DNA of 64,000 nucleotides from Candidatus Poseidoniaceae archaeon. GTDB lineage: Archaea > Thermoplasmatota > Poseidoniia > Poseidoniales > Poseidoniaceae. How positions within the stretch are numbered: position 1 is the stretch's first letter; each line of letters begins with the position of its first letter. The notes under the pieces are model-generated. The model was not told where the DNA came from, did not search any database, and saw nothing but the letters and a program-made list of their open reading frames with translations. Made by a program: the position numbers and the translations under genes. Shown in pieces: positions 9,141 to 18,856 of this stretch. The DNA is taken from positions 186,001 through 250,000 of the forward strand of contig CASIAW010000001.1 of the NCBI GenBank assembly GCA_949372875.1, written 5' to 3'.

Positions 9141-10454
9141 TCAGAAGGGATATCCGTTCGCATTTTCCTCATTGAAACAATATCGAATCGTTTGGAAATT
9201 CGACTTGAGATGTGCCACGTCTTTCTTCACTGCATTTGGATTTTCAGAATGAATGAGAACTCGAGAGTATAATTTGGCGACTTCTTGCATCTCAAGAGGT
9301 CCCATCCCGACACGAGTCAGTTCTTGAACGCCAAGACGAAGTCCCGAAGGCGTCAATGCTTTGGTATCACCTGGGAGCATGTTCATGTTCGTAATAATGC
9401 CAGCGTCTTCAAGCAATTGCGCAGCTTTAGCACCTGCTCCAGAATCTGTATCACCGTGACGCGTTAGAACTTGGTGGGATGCGGTATAGCCACGAGATTC
9501 GGCGAGTACATCAAATCCTTCTGCGGCCATAGCTGAAGCAAAGGCTTGTGCATTTTTTACTATGTCGTGTGCATATGCAGCCCCATATTCTTCAAATTCG
9601 GCCAATGCAACGACCTTTCCTGCAACGTGGTGAAGGTGATAAGATGAACAAACGCCTGGGAAAATAGCAGTATTCAATTTACGTTGAAACGATGAATCTT
9701 CACTTGAAGAGAGGAGGAAACCGCCTTGGGGGCCGGGGAACGTTTTGTGAGAGGAACCCGTCATCAGGTCAGCACCTTCGCGAAGAGGATCTTGGAAACA
9801 ACCGCCAGCAATTAAGCCCAATACGTGAGCACCATCATACATGACTGATGCTCCAACTTCATGAGCAGCATCCGCAATTTCGCGAAGAGGGGTTGGGAAC
9901 AAAAAAACAGATTGGCCAACTAGAGCGACCTTCGGTTTCAATTCCCTTATGAGCGAACACGCTCCATCAATGTCGGGTTCCATTCGTTCTTCATTCCAAG
10001 GGTATGTCGATAAATCAAGGTCTCGAAGACCAACAGCACCCATTCGGGCGTGAGAAATGTGACCCCCATCTGCGGTTGACACTGCTGTGATTTTATCCCC
10101 AGGCTTTGCTAATGCTTTCAATGCCCCAATGTTGGATACGGTTCCTGAGACAGATTGGATGTTTGCAAAAGGGGCATTGAACACTTTTTGAGCCAATTCA
10201 ATACCAAGACTTTCAATTGTATCAAAATCATTGCATCCTTGGTAATATCGTTTACCTGGTAATCCCTCGGCATATCTGCCGTGAAGGTCACTCGATACTA
10301 TTTTTTGAACCATTGGAGAAACTATGTTTTCAGATGCAATCATACCGAGCCCATGGCGGTAAAGTTCACCACTTGCTGATGTAGCTTCAAGAACTGCATG
10401 TGCTTTTGAGAGAGTTGATTGGCTAGGTGACCATGTACCGCGTTCACGCTGCAT
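9141..10454 (-). CDS. glyA: Serine hydroxymethyltransferase (archaeal type)
   Basis: 437 aa. Interconverts serine and glycine with transfer of a one-carbon unit to a pterin carrier. The PLP-binding lysine is in MTGSSHKTFPGPQGG, with the upstream YDGAHVLGLIAGG cofactor segment. GLPGKRYYQGCNDFDTIE near residue 65 and the C-terminal SGLRLGVQELTRVGM are also family signatures. The sequence resembles archaeal SHMTs more than bacterial GlyA. ATG start at 10454. Cytoplasmic. It supplies glycine and C1 units for purine synthesis (compare purC elsewhere in the window). Confidence 0.93.
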   Translation of the reverse strand: MQRERGTWSPSQSTLSKAHAVLEATSASGELYRHGLGMIASENIVSPMVQKIVSSDLHGRYAEGLPGKRYYQGCNDFDTIESLGIELAQKVFNAPFANIQSVSGTVSNIGALKALAKPGDKITAVSTADGGHISHARMGAVGLRDLDLSTYPWNEERMEPDIDGACSLIRELKPKVALVGQSVFLFPTPLREIADAAHEVGASVMYDGAHVLGLIAGGCFQDPLREGADLMTGSSHKTFPGPQGGFLLSSSEDSSFQRKLNTAIFPGVCSSYHLHHVAGKVVALAEFEEYGAAYAHDIVKNAQAFASAMAAEGFDVLAESRGYTASHQVLTRHGDTDSGAGAKAAQLLEDAGIITNMNMLPGDTKALTPSGLRLGVQELTRVGMGPLEMQEVAKLYSRVLIHSENPNAVKKDVAHLKSNFQTIRYCFNEENANGYPF

Positions 10455-10504
10455 AAATGATGTTTGTTAAGTCGGTCTTTGAACTCATTGATGAGATTGA
10501 ATGG

Positions 10505-13500
10505 TCAATCAAATGAGATATAATCACCATCATCATTATTTGATGCGTTACGAGTGCTTGAAGGGCGAACATTTGGCCCTGTTGCTTTACTTCCCACATT
10601 CACATTAGAACTAACAGGGGGTCGGCGTTTCGCACGTTCCGAAACACGGGTGTTTGTAGGAATACCACGCTTGTCTAGATTGATTTCAGAAACTGAACGA
10701 GGAGAGGGGCGTGATGATGATGTCCCCTTCGAGACTTTGCCTGACTTCTTCTGGATGTATTGCGGGCGTCCCCTGTATGCGACAGCACCAATGAGTCGTT
10801 CCAAAACTGGGACATCAGCTCCATCTTCTTTCGGACGCTTCAACCACCAGCCTTCACCAAGTGGTTGTAATCTTGGAGGACGAGATTTCGCCATTGATTT
10901 CGCCTGCCGCTTTAGGCGGGCTTTGACGGACTTCTCCGAGTCACGTGGCAAACGTTGCGTCATCCATCCGGGAAGTCCTACATCAAGAACAACACCGTTT
11001 ACGGTGACCAACATTCCGGAAAGTAGCAAATGGGTTCCAACAGGAATATTTTCTCGTTCCGGTTGGACTTTGAATCTCTTCATCCTCTTTGAATAAGCAA
11101 TCAAAGCCTTTTGGTCTCGATGCTTGATAACACGTTGCTGCTGTCGAGAGAAGCGCCTCCCACCAAACTGAATCATAAACAAAGTGATGACAACAAGAAT
11201 TCCTTGGGCTTGACCTACTTCTTGAGAAACATAGATTCCGAGAACTATCCAAGTTGGAATTAATACCAGAAATTGGAATATGGAGTTTAACGTACTTGCT
11301 CGATAAATTGGAGGCATTCCTCTACGCGTAGCCTCATGTGATGCAATGAGGACATTTGCATTAATTGCTTCATCCATCCCACCTCTGACCATAAGTCCAG
11401 CAATTGCATTAACTGGTGCTAAATTTATCCACTTTCTCATTTTCTTTCCTTCACCAACGGCGAGAGATACTTCCATCTCATTTTCGTCAACAACTTGGCC
11501 AAGAATACTGCTCAATGCTAAAACACGTGGGTCTTGGGGGTCACTTTCCTTTAATTCGGCTAAGATAGAGCGGGCACTGTGCCAATCACCTTTGTCAACA
11601 AGGCAGAGAGAAGCAGCAATACGGGGTCGAACTCCTGTTGGTTCCTCACGAACCAATTTAAGCGAAAGTTCGAGAGCATCATCGTGCTTACGTTGTGCAC
11701 GCATGAGAGAAATCATCGAGAGTTGAGCAACATGTGTCAAACGGTCGTTGTGAATCGTTTCGTCGCTCGGACTCGGTTGCCATCCACGAAGCATTCGCAT
11801 CAATGCTTGGAGATGATCGATACAAGAATTGTTCTCCCAGTCCCAGAAGTCATCCTCCGTAACCATGCCTTGCCATGGATCAAGCCATTCACAAACGAAA
11901 GCCAAAAGTTCAGGTTCATCATAGCCCTCAGGCTGTTGCAGACCGTGGAGAGCTTCACGTGCAGCATCCAGTCTTCGTGATGCCATGTATCCTACTGCGA
12001 TAATCATTCGAGCCACATCGTCTTCTCCACCTGCCTGAGCCAGCACTTTTCGAGCTTCTTCAATCGCCTTGGGCCACAAACCGCGTAGCGCAAGTTCCCA
12101 CATGTGAGCACGGGCTTTTTCATGGCGGACAAGGGCAGAATCTCCCTCAACCGATCGCCTTTGGAATTGTATCAATGCATCGAGGTCTTCATTGATTGCC
12201 GCATCATCGACCAGTTCTCGCATCCAATCTCCACCTGCAAATTTGACGGCACCTTCCCGACGTTCATCGGGATTAAGATCGAAACGCAGTTTGAGAAGAG
12301 GTGAATAGCGGATGATTGAAAGCAACCAAGTAAACAAAAAGACTGCTTGACCGAAGGCGATGAACATCCATGTAGTCAACAATCTGTTTCCTTCATCAAA
12401 TCCATTTTTTTCAAGAATGTCGGTGAATGGCATCAATTCCCCGAATTCTTTGTAACAAACCAAAACTAGCAACAGCACTGTATAGCCTGAAAAGCCTGCA
12501 AAGGCGAATGTCAACTGACGTGTTTGAGCTTTAACTTCTGTCCGAATCTCACGAGGTGAATCAAGCGTCACACCAAAGAGTCCACCAAATGTCTGACCAC
12601 CAAGAATCAAGTTTCGAGTCAATTCAAAAATGAACGCAAGCCCAACAATTGCGATATTAAGTGAAAGATAAAGAGATAAAAATTGAGGTAAGGCTTTGAT
12701 GAATTGCCAGTGGAATAACAATTCTGAGATAAGATCGATTCGTTGGTAGATAGAATGGCCAATAATTCCACCAAAGTTCAACACTTCAGTCGCATTATCT
12801 GGTTGATTAAAAAGCACATAGAAAACAGTTACAATACCGTTCAGTGCAGTGAGTGGCATGGTGATTAAGAACATCACTAAGAGAAGTGAGAACAGACGGT
12901 TCAGAAATCCGGGTTTGTCCGGGTCAATAGGGTTCGGACGTCCGTTTGAAGTCCGCCATTTATTGATAATCAACATGTTCCAGGAAGCGCCCATAATACG
13001 GCCATAAGCCATGATTGTAGGAGACATGAAAGTGAGCATTCCAGCAGCAAGCCAAATTGGTGAAAGAAGATTGTCGGGACTGCTCTGAATACCATACAGC
13101 AAAGTTGCAATCGTAGCACCGATTAGAATGGAAAGTGTCGTTAATCTACGTATGAGGTTCGTTAACCTTCGAGGCTTCAGTTTTTCTTTGCTCATCCCTA
13201 ATAACTGAGCATTCAGCGTTTCCCATGGAGAAATGAAGACTGGTATTGTGATTAAGATTCCAGTTGCGATAAGACTTGGCTGGAAATAAATTTCCGGATC
13301 GAACAATAATTCCATGATGAGAATCAAAATTCCAGTCATGCCCATCATGTAGAGCGTTATTCCGTATCCAACAGAGCCTTGTCGTAGGAGCGTGCGAGCA
13401 TCAGCTACACTCCCGGTAATTTTGTGAACTTCGTAAAGGTCATCATCAATCTCAAATGCAACTTGAAGATTTGCAAGTTGATTCGGTATAAATATCTTCC

Positions 13501-13663
13501 AAACCGGTATTGCAATTGCAAAAGCAACAACAATCGGTAGGAAATATTCAGCCTTCAATTGGTCGAGATCAGCAATTTCATTTGCAGACACTGGTCGGAC
13601 GAAAAATAAGGCCAGCAGAGATGATAAAAGTAGTATACGGAGTCTTACATCCGTCTTGCGCAT
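10505..13663 (-). CDS. Large polytopic membrane protein with TPR-like cytosolic region
   Basis: 1052 aa. A signal-like segment (ILLLSSLLALFFVRPVSA) is followed by about eight further hydrophobic helices up to roughly residue 460. Then comes a ~270-residue soluble region rich in short helical pairs (WELALRGLWPKAIEEARKVLAQAG; HDDALELSLKLVREEPTG) that reads like TPR-type repeats. Two more membrane helices lie near residues 780-830 (FQFLVLIPTWIVLGIYV; GILVVITLFMIQFGG). The C-terminus is strongly basic and Ser/Pro-rich, ending DDGDYISFD. I recognise no family. The layout suggests a membrane scaffold with a protein-interaction platform. ATG at 13663. Confidence 0.75.
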   Translation of the reverse strand: MRKTDVRLRILLLSSLLALFFVRPVSANEIADLDQLKAEYFLPIVVAFAIAIPVWKIFIPNQLANLQVAFEIDDDLYEVHKITGSVADARTLLRQGSVGYGITLYMMGMTGILILIMELLFDPEIYFQPSLIATGILITIPVFISPWETLNAQLLGMSKEKLKPRRLTNLIRRLTTLSILIGATIATLLYGIQSSPDNLLSPIWLAAGMLTFMSPTIMAYGRIMGASWNMLIINKWRTSNGRPNPIDPDKPGFLNRLFSLLLVMFLITMPLTALNGIVTVFYVLFNQPDNATEVLNFGGIIGHSIYQRIDLISELLFHWQFIKALPQFLSLYLSLNIAIVGLAFIFELTRNLILGGQTFGGLFGVTLDSPREIRTEVKAQTRQLTFAFAGFSGYTVLLLVLVCYKEFGELMPFTDILEKNGFDEGNRLLTTWMFIAFGQAVFLFTWLLSIIRYSPLLKLRFDLNPDERREGAVKFAGGDWMRELVDDAAINEDLDALIQFQRRSVEGDSALVRHEKARAHMWELALRGLWPKAIEEARKVLAQAGGEDDVARMIIAVGYMASRRLDAAREALHGLQQPEGYDEPELLAFVCEWLDPWQGMVTEDDFWDWENNSCIDHLQALMRMLRGWQPSPSDETIHNDRLTHVAQLSMISLMRAQRKHDDALELSLKLVREEPTGVRPRIAASLCLVDKGDWHSARSILAELKESDPQDPRVLALSSILGQVVDENEMEVSLAVGEGKKMRKWINLAPVNAIAGLMVRGGMDEAINANVLIASHEATRRGMPPIYRASTLNSIFQFLVLIPTWIVLGIYVSQEVGQAQGILVVITLFMIQFGGRRFSRQQQRVIKHRDQKALIAYSKRMKRFKVQPERENIPVGTHLLLSGMLVTVNGVVLDVGLPGWMTQRLPRDSEKSVKARLKRQAKSMAKSRPPRLQPLGEGWWLKRPKEDGADVPVLERLIGAVAYRGRPQYIQKKSGKVSKGTSSSRPSPRSVSEINLDKRGIPTNTRVSERAKRRPPVSSNVNVGSKATGPNVRPSSTRNASNNDDGDYISFD

Positions 13664-13711
13664 ATTTTACTCGACAGTGCACTAAGTCATCAAGGCATCG
13701 ACGAAAACAAC

Positions 13712-14932
13712 TCAATCAGTTGAGCGATGGCGAAGTAAAAACGATTCGATTCGATCAAAGGCATCATTGAGGACATCGACATTTGGAAGATACACGAGAC
13801 GGAAATGTCCCTTGCCTAAAGTTGGTGAGAATCCGCTTCCATGAACAACCAAAACATGCTCCTCATGCAACAAATCCAAAACAAATTGTTTGTCATCATT
13901 CGCCCATTTAGGGTCAGTCAATCGAACAAACATGTAGAATGCGCCGCCTGAAGATTGAACTTCTAAGCCTTCTATCTCAGAAATGCGTTCGATACATACA
14001 TCTCGTTGTCGAACAACTTTGTCAGAATATCCATGCATCCAAGAACGGTCGGATTCAAGACCCGCAAGGTATCCAAGTTGAGCAGGTGTCGAAGCACAAA
14101 GTCGTGAACGTAACATCCGTTCAATGCCGTCGCGTACATTCAATAATCGGCGAGTAGGGTCATGAATTGCCATGTAACCAATTCTCCAACCTGGGGCATA
14201 GTAGACTTTCGAGACCCCGTTGAGTGTAAATACTGGGACATCTGTTGATAGACTTGCTACACTTTTTTGCATACCAGTAAAATCAAGTCCATCATATATT
14301 TCATCTGCAACAATCATGCAATTTGGCCACTTACGAGCAATGGAAAGGAGTTGAGTGATTTCTTCTTCACCAGCAACGCTGCCACATGGATTATTTGGGT
14401 TAATCAATACTAGAAGACGAACTGAAGCATCCATTTTTGATTCAATGTCATCTAAATCGAGTTTCCAGCCATCATCAGGCCGCAGTTTGTATTCAACAGT
14501 GTGTGCGCCATACATTTGTGGATACGCCATATATGGAGGGTAATGAGGGCCTGGTGCTAGAACAGTATCGCCAGCAGAAAGCACTGATGCGAAAAGAATC
14601 TGCAAAGCTTCTGTAACTCCATGACACACATAAACATCTGAACCTTGAGCTTCCCATCCTTTTCTGCGCTCATCTTTGGCAATTGCATCACGAAGCTCGG
14701 GTATGCCATACGAGGGAGAATACCCATTACGCCCACTCTGTAATGCTTCGACATATGCATCAACCATGTGAGAAGGAGTTGGTAAACCCGGATAGGCAAT
14801 CGGGTCTCCAATGTTAAGTTTCAAGATTTGATGACCTTGAGCCTCAAGAGCAGTTGCTGGAACTACGACATCACGTATTGCATACTCAATGCTCGATGCT
14901 CGAGTAGCGACTGGAATCTGTTCATTCGACAT
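13712..14932 (-). CDS. PLP-dependent class I aminotransferase (AlaA/AspB-like)
   Basis: 406 aa from the ATG at 14932 (MSNEQIPVATR); the ORF-track TTG adds four residues and is less likely. Fold type I aminotransferase: GRNGYSPSYGIPELRDAI substrate/cofactor loop, LINPNNPCGS, VADEIYDGLDF (Asp and Tyr contacting PLP), NGVSKVYYAPGWRIGY with the Schiff-base lysine and binding arginine, and a C-terminal FRLVYLPN arginine for the substrate carboxylate. It most resembles alanine-pyruvate/glutamate transaminases of the AlaA group. Substrate is inferred only from family. Confidence 0.85.
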   Translation of the reverse strand: MSNEQIPVATRASSIEYAIRDVVVPATALEAQGHQILKLNIGDPIAYPGLPTPSHMVDAYVEALQSGRNGYSPSYGIPELRDAIAKDERRKGWEAQGSDVYVCHGVTEALQILFASVLSAGDTVLAPGPHYPPYMAYPQMYGAHTVEYKLRPDDGWKLDLDDIESKMDASVRLLVLINPNNPCGSVAGEEEITQLLSIARKWPNCMIVADEIYDGLDFTGMQKSVASLSTDVPVFTLNGVSKVYYAPGWRIGYMAIHDPTRRLLNVRDGIERMLRSRLCASTPAQLGYLAGLESDRSWMHGYSDKVVRQRDVCIERISEIEGLEVQSSGGAFYMFVRLTDPKWANDDKQFVLDLLHEEHVLVVHGSGFSPTLGKGHFRLVYLPNVDVLNDAFDRIESFLLRHRSTD

Positions 14933-14975
14933 TGCAACAACCAATGCTAGTCAAAAACGCATTTGAAGTTTGACA

Positions 14976-15455
14976 TCATTCAAGTTGATGACGGGAAAGG
15001 CCACCCATTGCAAGAACGATATCGAAATCTGATTCCTCAACGGGTTGAACAGAGAGTCGTTGGCCTTTGCGAATGAGGAGCATATCTTCACAGGCGGGGT
15101 TATTACGAACTTCATCTAATGGAACGATTTTTTCAAAAACTTTGACTGCTTCAATATCGACCATCATCCATCGGGGGTTTTCAGGTGTCGCTTTGGGGTC
15201 GAAATAGTTTGAACTTGAATCTTGGGCAGTATGGTCTGGATACCCCTCCTTACAGACTCGAGCAACGCCAACGACGTGTGGTGGCTTGAAATTCGAGTGA
15301 TAAAACAAGACTAAATCTCCCATTTTCATATCATCACGCATCATATTGCGTGCTTGGTAATTGCGTACGCCATCCCAATGTGTGGAACCGTCCGCCACGA
15401 GTTGCTCAAAGGGATAGACATGAGGTTCAGACTTCATCAGCCAATAGTTGACCAT
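14976..15455 (-). CDS. EVE domain protein (PUA/YTH-like fold)
   Basis: About 159 aa from the ATG that gives MVNYWLMKSEP, the usual EVE start; the ORF-track start at 15503 would overlap the upstream RND gene. Family signatures are KSEPHVYPFEQL, WDGVRNYQARNMMRDDMKMGDLVLFYHS, and PRWMMVDIEAV. EVE domains bind modified bases in DNA or RNA; in eukaryotes the homologue is THYN1. As a stand-alone single-domain protein its ligand is unknown. It follows the RND gene with a 37-base gap. Confidence 0.85.
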   Translation of the reverse strand: MVNYWLMKSEPHVYPFEQLVADGSTHWDGVRNYQARNMMRDDMKMGDLVLFYHSNFKPPHVVGVARVCKEGYPDHTAQDSSSNYFDPKATPENPRWMMVDIEAVKVFEKIVPLDEVRNNPACEDMLLIRKGQRLSVQPVEESDFDIVLAMGGLSRHQLE

Positions 15456-15492
15456 GTTGAACCCACAACAAGGGGCTTCTTTGTATTGTTGC

Positions 15493-18400
15493 TCACCAAG
15501 CATCGATGACTTCGTCCACTAATGCTGCATCCAATACATCGACATCGAGCTTCTTTTGCTGACCAAGTCCAAGCCGACGAACCATTGCAGAACGTCCGCC
15601 GACAGCACCCATTCCAGCCTTCTCCATCGTAACAAATATCGCCGGTAAAAGAATCAGCGCGCTGGCAGCAGCGACCCAGAGTAAGATGAGAATAACGGTG
15701 ATGAACGGAGATATTGCGATAATTGGGATTTGGTATGCAGTGAACATACCTAAACTTGTTACAACTGCTGCCTCGAACAAAGACATCCCAGTACCGATTG
15801 CTGCGGTCCGAATTGCCTCAAGGCCTCCACCCAATTCGCGTATACGGTTGGATATGTGAATCGAAAAGTCAACGCCAACGCCAACCAAGATAGACCCAAT
15901 CATGACCGTTACAAGCGATAAATCAACTTCCATTCTCCACATGACAAGCCACTGCAAAGCAACAGTCGCAATCACAGGAGAGGTTGTTAGCAGTGAATAT
16001 TTGATATCCTTAAACACAATAGCAAGTGTGATCAAAGTGAGGATAACTGCAAATCCAAGCGATGTCCACTGTGAGCCAACAATCAACTCATTTACCTCAA
16101 TAGTTGTAGGGGCAACACCTGTCAATTTGGTTGCGTAATCTCCGGGTTCAGTCCCGTCGAAAGTCGATGTGAGTTGGTCGATAGATTCGACGCTCGCAAT
16201 CGTATCGGCGACTGGAAGGTATGGCATGTCAACCAAAATGAGGCTTCGATCGAAGTTTTCGCTGATAAATATGCCCCGTGTCTCATCGGTAATCGATGAA
16301 TAAAACACATTGAGGAGGAAAACTTCACTTTGGCGTGATGCGGGAAGTCCATACGCATCAGGAGAGGTCAATAAATCCCAAAACGAAGCACCTCCGGAAA
16401 CAGAACTGTCGAGTAAGACTGCTGCGGTATCCTTGACGTCTTGAGGGACTAAAGGCAGTCCCTGAACAAATTCGCTGCAACCTGTGCAAGCAACCGTTGG
16501 AGCGATACCGGAAGACTTCATCAAGAACACAATAGATACCGCAGAGGTATCTGGAACTTCATTCAACAAACTTTCAAGGGTATCAATTTGCCGTAAATTC
16601 TCAGCGGGGTCTTGTTGTGAAACTTCAATTGAAGTATCACCGGTCAAATTCGCTTGAACCAAAACCATACCGAGTTGGCCTGAATTAAAATCACCGCTGT
16701 ATGTCTTCATTGACTCAACAGATGGTTCATCAAATGGCGCCATTTCTAACATGTCGATGTTTTCTTTTACATTTGCTTGACCAAATGTCGCAGATATGAC
16801 AATTAGGAGAACAAAAAAGCCGATGACAGTACGATTGTATTTCATTGGCACATCGACAATCCGAACGAATAATTTCAGTGGAGGATGTTTTGGTTTTCTT
16901 AAGTCCAACAAAAGTGTAAGGTTTGGGACCATGAACATCGTAAGAACATACACGACAACTATACCCCCCGATAGAGCAATTCCCACTGTTTGAATAGGGG
17001 CCATTGGAGTGAATACAAGTGAGATGAAACCAATGACTGTTGTTACCGCTGACAAGAAGACGGCTTTACCAGTGGAGGAAAGCGCTCCTCGAATCTTTTC
17101 TTTTTTCGTACCGGCTTCTTCAGCATAACGGTTGGTAATGTGAAGCCCATAAGAAACCCCTAATGCCAATAAAATCGGACCGACGATAATCACCGTCATC
17201 GTGACTTCATAGTTCAGCCACCCAATGATTCCCAATGTCCAAAATACTGCACACAACGTTGGTAGGCCTGCGATAGTGACAACTTTCATTCCTTGCAACG
17301 GGCGAATTCCTGTAAGCCCCGTCTGCAATACATCGCAGTGGAAGACAAACAGACCTAAAGCTACCAAAACAATAGCCGTAGGGAAAATGTCCCAGAACAT
17401 GTTGAAGGTTCTTTCCGTAACTGCATTGGTAATTGGAACTGGTCCGGTTAGCGTCATAGAAAGACCGAAACTTTTCACGCCTCTTTCCTCTTGTTCCTCA
17501 GTGAGTTCGCCCCATATGCAAATACCTTCTTCAACGACTGCTTGACCATTTGCATCGAATAAGCATGGACGCTCATCCATGCTCATGTTCTGTAAGTCCT
17601 CTGTCGTCTTACGAATGACTTCCTTTGCTGAGACTGTATCTGAGACTGCAATTGCCATAATTGCTCGATCCAGTGTCCCATCAGGAACATCTGTCTCCCC
17701 TTCGAAACTGCAACCGGTTGGCCCGCATGAAATGTCTCGTGCTAATTTGTCGAGGCCCGGTGTTGGTGTGCCATCATCTTCATACATTTCGTTAATGACG
17801 AGATTGATCGTTGCTTGCGAAGGTATTTCATAGCCTCCACCGAATTGTTCATCGGTGAGAGCAAGCTGTTCGTTGAACGAACTAGCAGCCTGCGCAGACA
17901 AGCAATCATCTTGACCTAAACCGCAGCCGAGTTGGCCAAGTTCTGTGATGAATGCCTCACGAATCCGTGGAGCGCTGGAATTAACTTCTTTGAGAACTGT
18001 TGAGATGGACAAGAGATAGATGACATCATCAGTGAGGGGGTTTGACGAATTCTGAGGATTTTCACAAACAAAGGAAGAGATACAGGGATTCAGTGTGTTT
18101 TCCACATAACTGATTTCCTGAAGGATTCTTTGGTCAGTAATATTGTAATTACCATCATTGAGCTCGATGTAAACGACCATGACGTTCGTTGACCAATCCT
18201 CTTCAACTAAATCCAACAATTTACCAACTTCACTCCCTTCTGGAAGATAGACTTCGAGATCACCATTAACATTCAGATCTGTTTCATTCGGGTCATCATC
18301 AAATTGAGTCAAATACAAATCAAAAAATCCGGAGTGGCTGACAAAGAAAAGTGTTAGAACGAGAAAAACGATTACAGTTGCTAAAGGGAAACGAGTAATT

Positions 18401-18672
18401 GCCCCTATTGCTCCTGATTCTTCCCATTCACGCTTCAAGCGAACAGGTGCGTCTAAAACAGCATCAATCGCAGTTTTCGAGTCAAAATCTTTGACACGTG
18501 CAGACATGTCGATTGCACCACTTTGAAGACGTGATGCACCAGTTCGACTCAAGTTTGACAGTTTCGATGACAAACCGGACTTTACCCCTTGGTTTTCGGA
18601 GGAGTTCGATGAACCAGCCGAGCCCAAATTTCCGTCATTTCTAGAGGCTTTTTTTTGACTCTTTTCTACCAA
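15493..18672 (-). CDS. RND-superfamily exporter (MMPL/Patched-like)
   Basis: 1059 aa. A low-complexity Ser/Asn/Lys-rich cytoplasmic N-terminus (~90 residues) precedes TM1 (~95-113) and a large extracytoplasmic loop. A five-helix block contains ILLALGVSYGLHITNRYAEEAG, then a second large loop and a final helix block contain ILVGVGVDFSIHISNRIREL. These are the paired TM4/TM10-type motifs of the RND family. Both ectoloops carry cysteine pairs (PCISSFVCENP; LGCGLGQDDC; SCGPTGC; VACTGCSE), suggesting disulfides. Likely exports a hydrophobic substrate using ion gradients; substrate unknown. The start is a TTG (MVEKSQKK); an ATG at residue 56 is an alternative. Confidence 0.85.
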   Translation of the reverse strand: MVEKSQKKASRNDGNLGSAGSSNSSENQGVKSGLSSKLSNLSRTGASRLQSGAIDMSARVKDFDSKTAIDAVLDAPVRLKREWEESGAIGAITRFPLATVIVFLVLTLFFVSHSGFFDLYLTQFDDDPNETDLNVNGDLEVYLPEGSEVGKLLDLVEEDWSTNVMVVYIELNDGNYNITDQRILQEISYVENTLNPCISSFVCENPQNSSNPLTDDVIYLLSISTVLKEVNSSAPRIREAFITELGQLGCGLGQDDCLSAQAASSFNEQLALTDEQFGGGYEIPSQATINLVINEMYEDDGTPTPGLDKLARDISCGPTGCSFEGETDVPDGTLDRAIMAIAVSDTVSAKEVIRKTTEDLQNMSMDERPCLFDANGQAVVEEGICIWGELTEEQEERGVKSFGLSMTLTGPVPITNAVTERTFNMFWDIFPTAIVLVALGLFVFHCDVLQTGLTGIRPLQGMKVVTIAGLPTLCAVFWTLGIIGWLNYEVTMTVIIVGPILLALGVSYGLHITNRYAEEAGTKKEKIRGALSSTGKAVFLSAVTTVIGFISLVFTPMAPIQTVGIALSGGIVVVYVLTMFMVPNLTLLLDLRKPKHPPLKLFVRIVDVPMKYNRTVIGFFVLLIVISATFGQANVKENIDMLEMAPFDEPSVESMKTYSGDFNSGQLGMVLVQANLTGDTSIEVSQQDPAENLRQIDTLESLLNEVPDTSAVSIVFLMKSSGIAPTVACTGCSEFVQGLPLVPQDVKDTAAVLLDSSVSGGASFWDLLTSPDAYGLPASRQSEVFLLNVFYSSITDETRGIFISENFDRSLILVDMPYLPVADTIASVESIDQLTSTFDGTEPGDYATKLTGVAPTTIEVNELIVGSQWTSLGFAVILTLITLAIVFKDIKYSLLTTSPVIATVALQWLVMWRMEVDLSLVTVMIGSILVGVGVDFSIHISNRIRELGGGLEAIRTAAIGTGMSLFEAAVVTSLGMFTAYQIPIIAISPFITVILILLWVAAASALILLPAIFVTMEKAGMGAVGGRSAMVRRLGLGQQKKLDVDVLDAALVDEVIDAW

Positions 18673-18789
18673 GAATTACGCCCCTGTGTGAATGTAACTG
18701 CTAGACCTTCAAATGTTTACCGATAGTTTGCGTTCTATTTGGTCAAATTACATACTCACAAAATAGAGCCAAAAACCACCCGTTGGTTT

Positions 18790-18800
18790 CAAAGGTGAAT
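18790..18800 (+). promoter_or_regulatory. CAAAGGTGAAT element upstream of valS
   Basis: TTCAAAGGTGAATC lies about 57 bases upstream of the valS ATG. The same core TCAAAGGTGAA occurs 17 and 15 bases upstream of the rtcB and zinc-ribbon membrane protein starts. The GGTGA core is Shine-Dalgarno-like, but here it is too far from the start, and valS has its own GGTGAGG near the ATG. A role as a transcript-start or leader element is inferred. Confidence 0.35.
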
Positions 18801-18856
18801 CATCACAGCGCTGTTTGGACCCGCATCGTTCATGTGTGTGGGGCCAGGTGAGGCAC

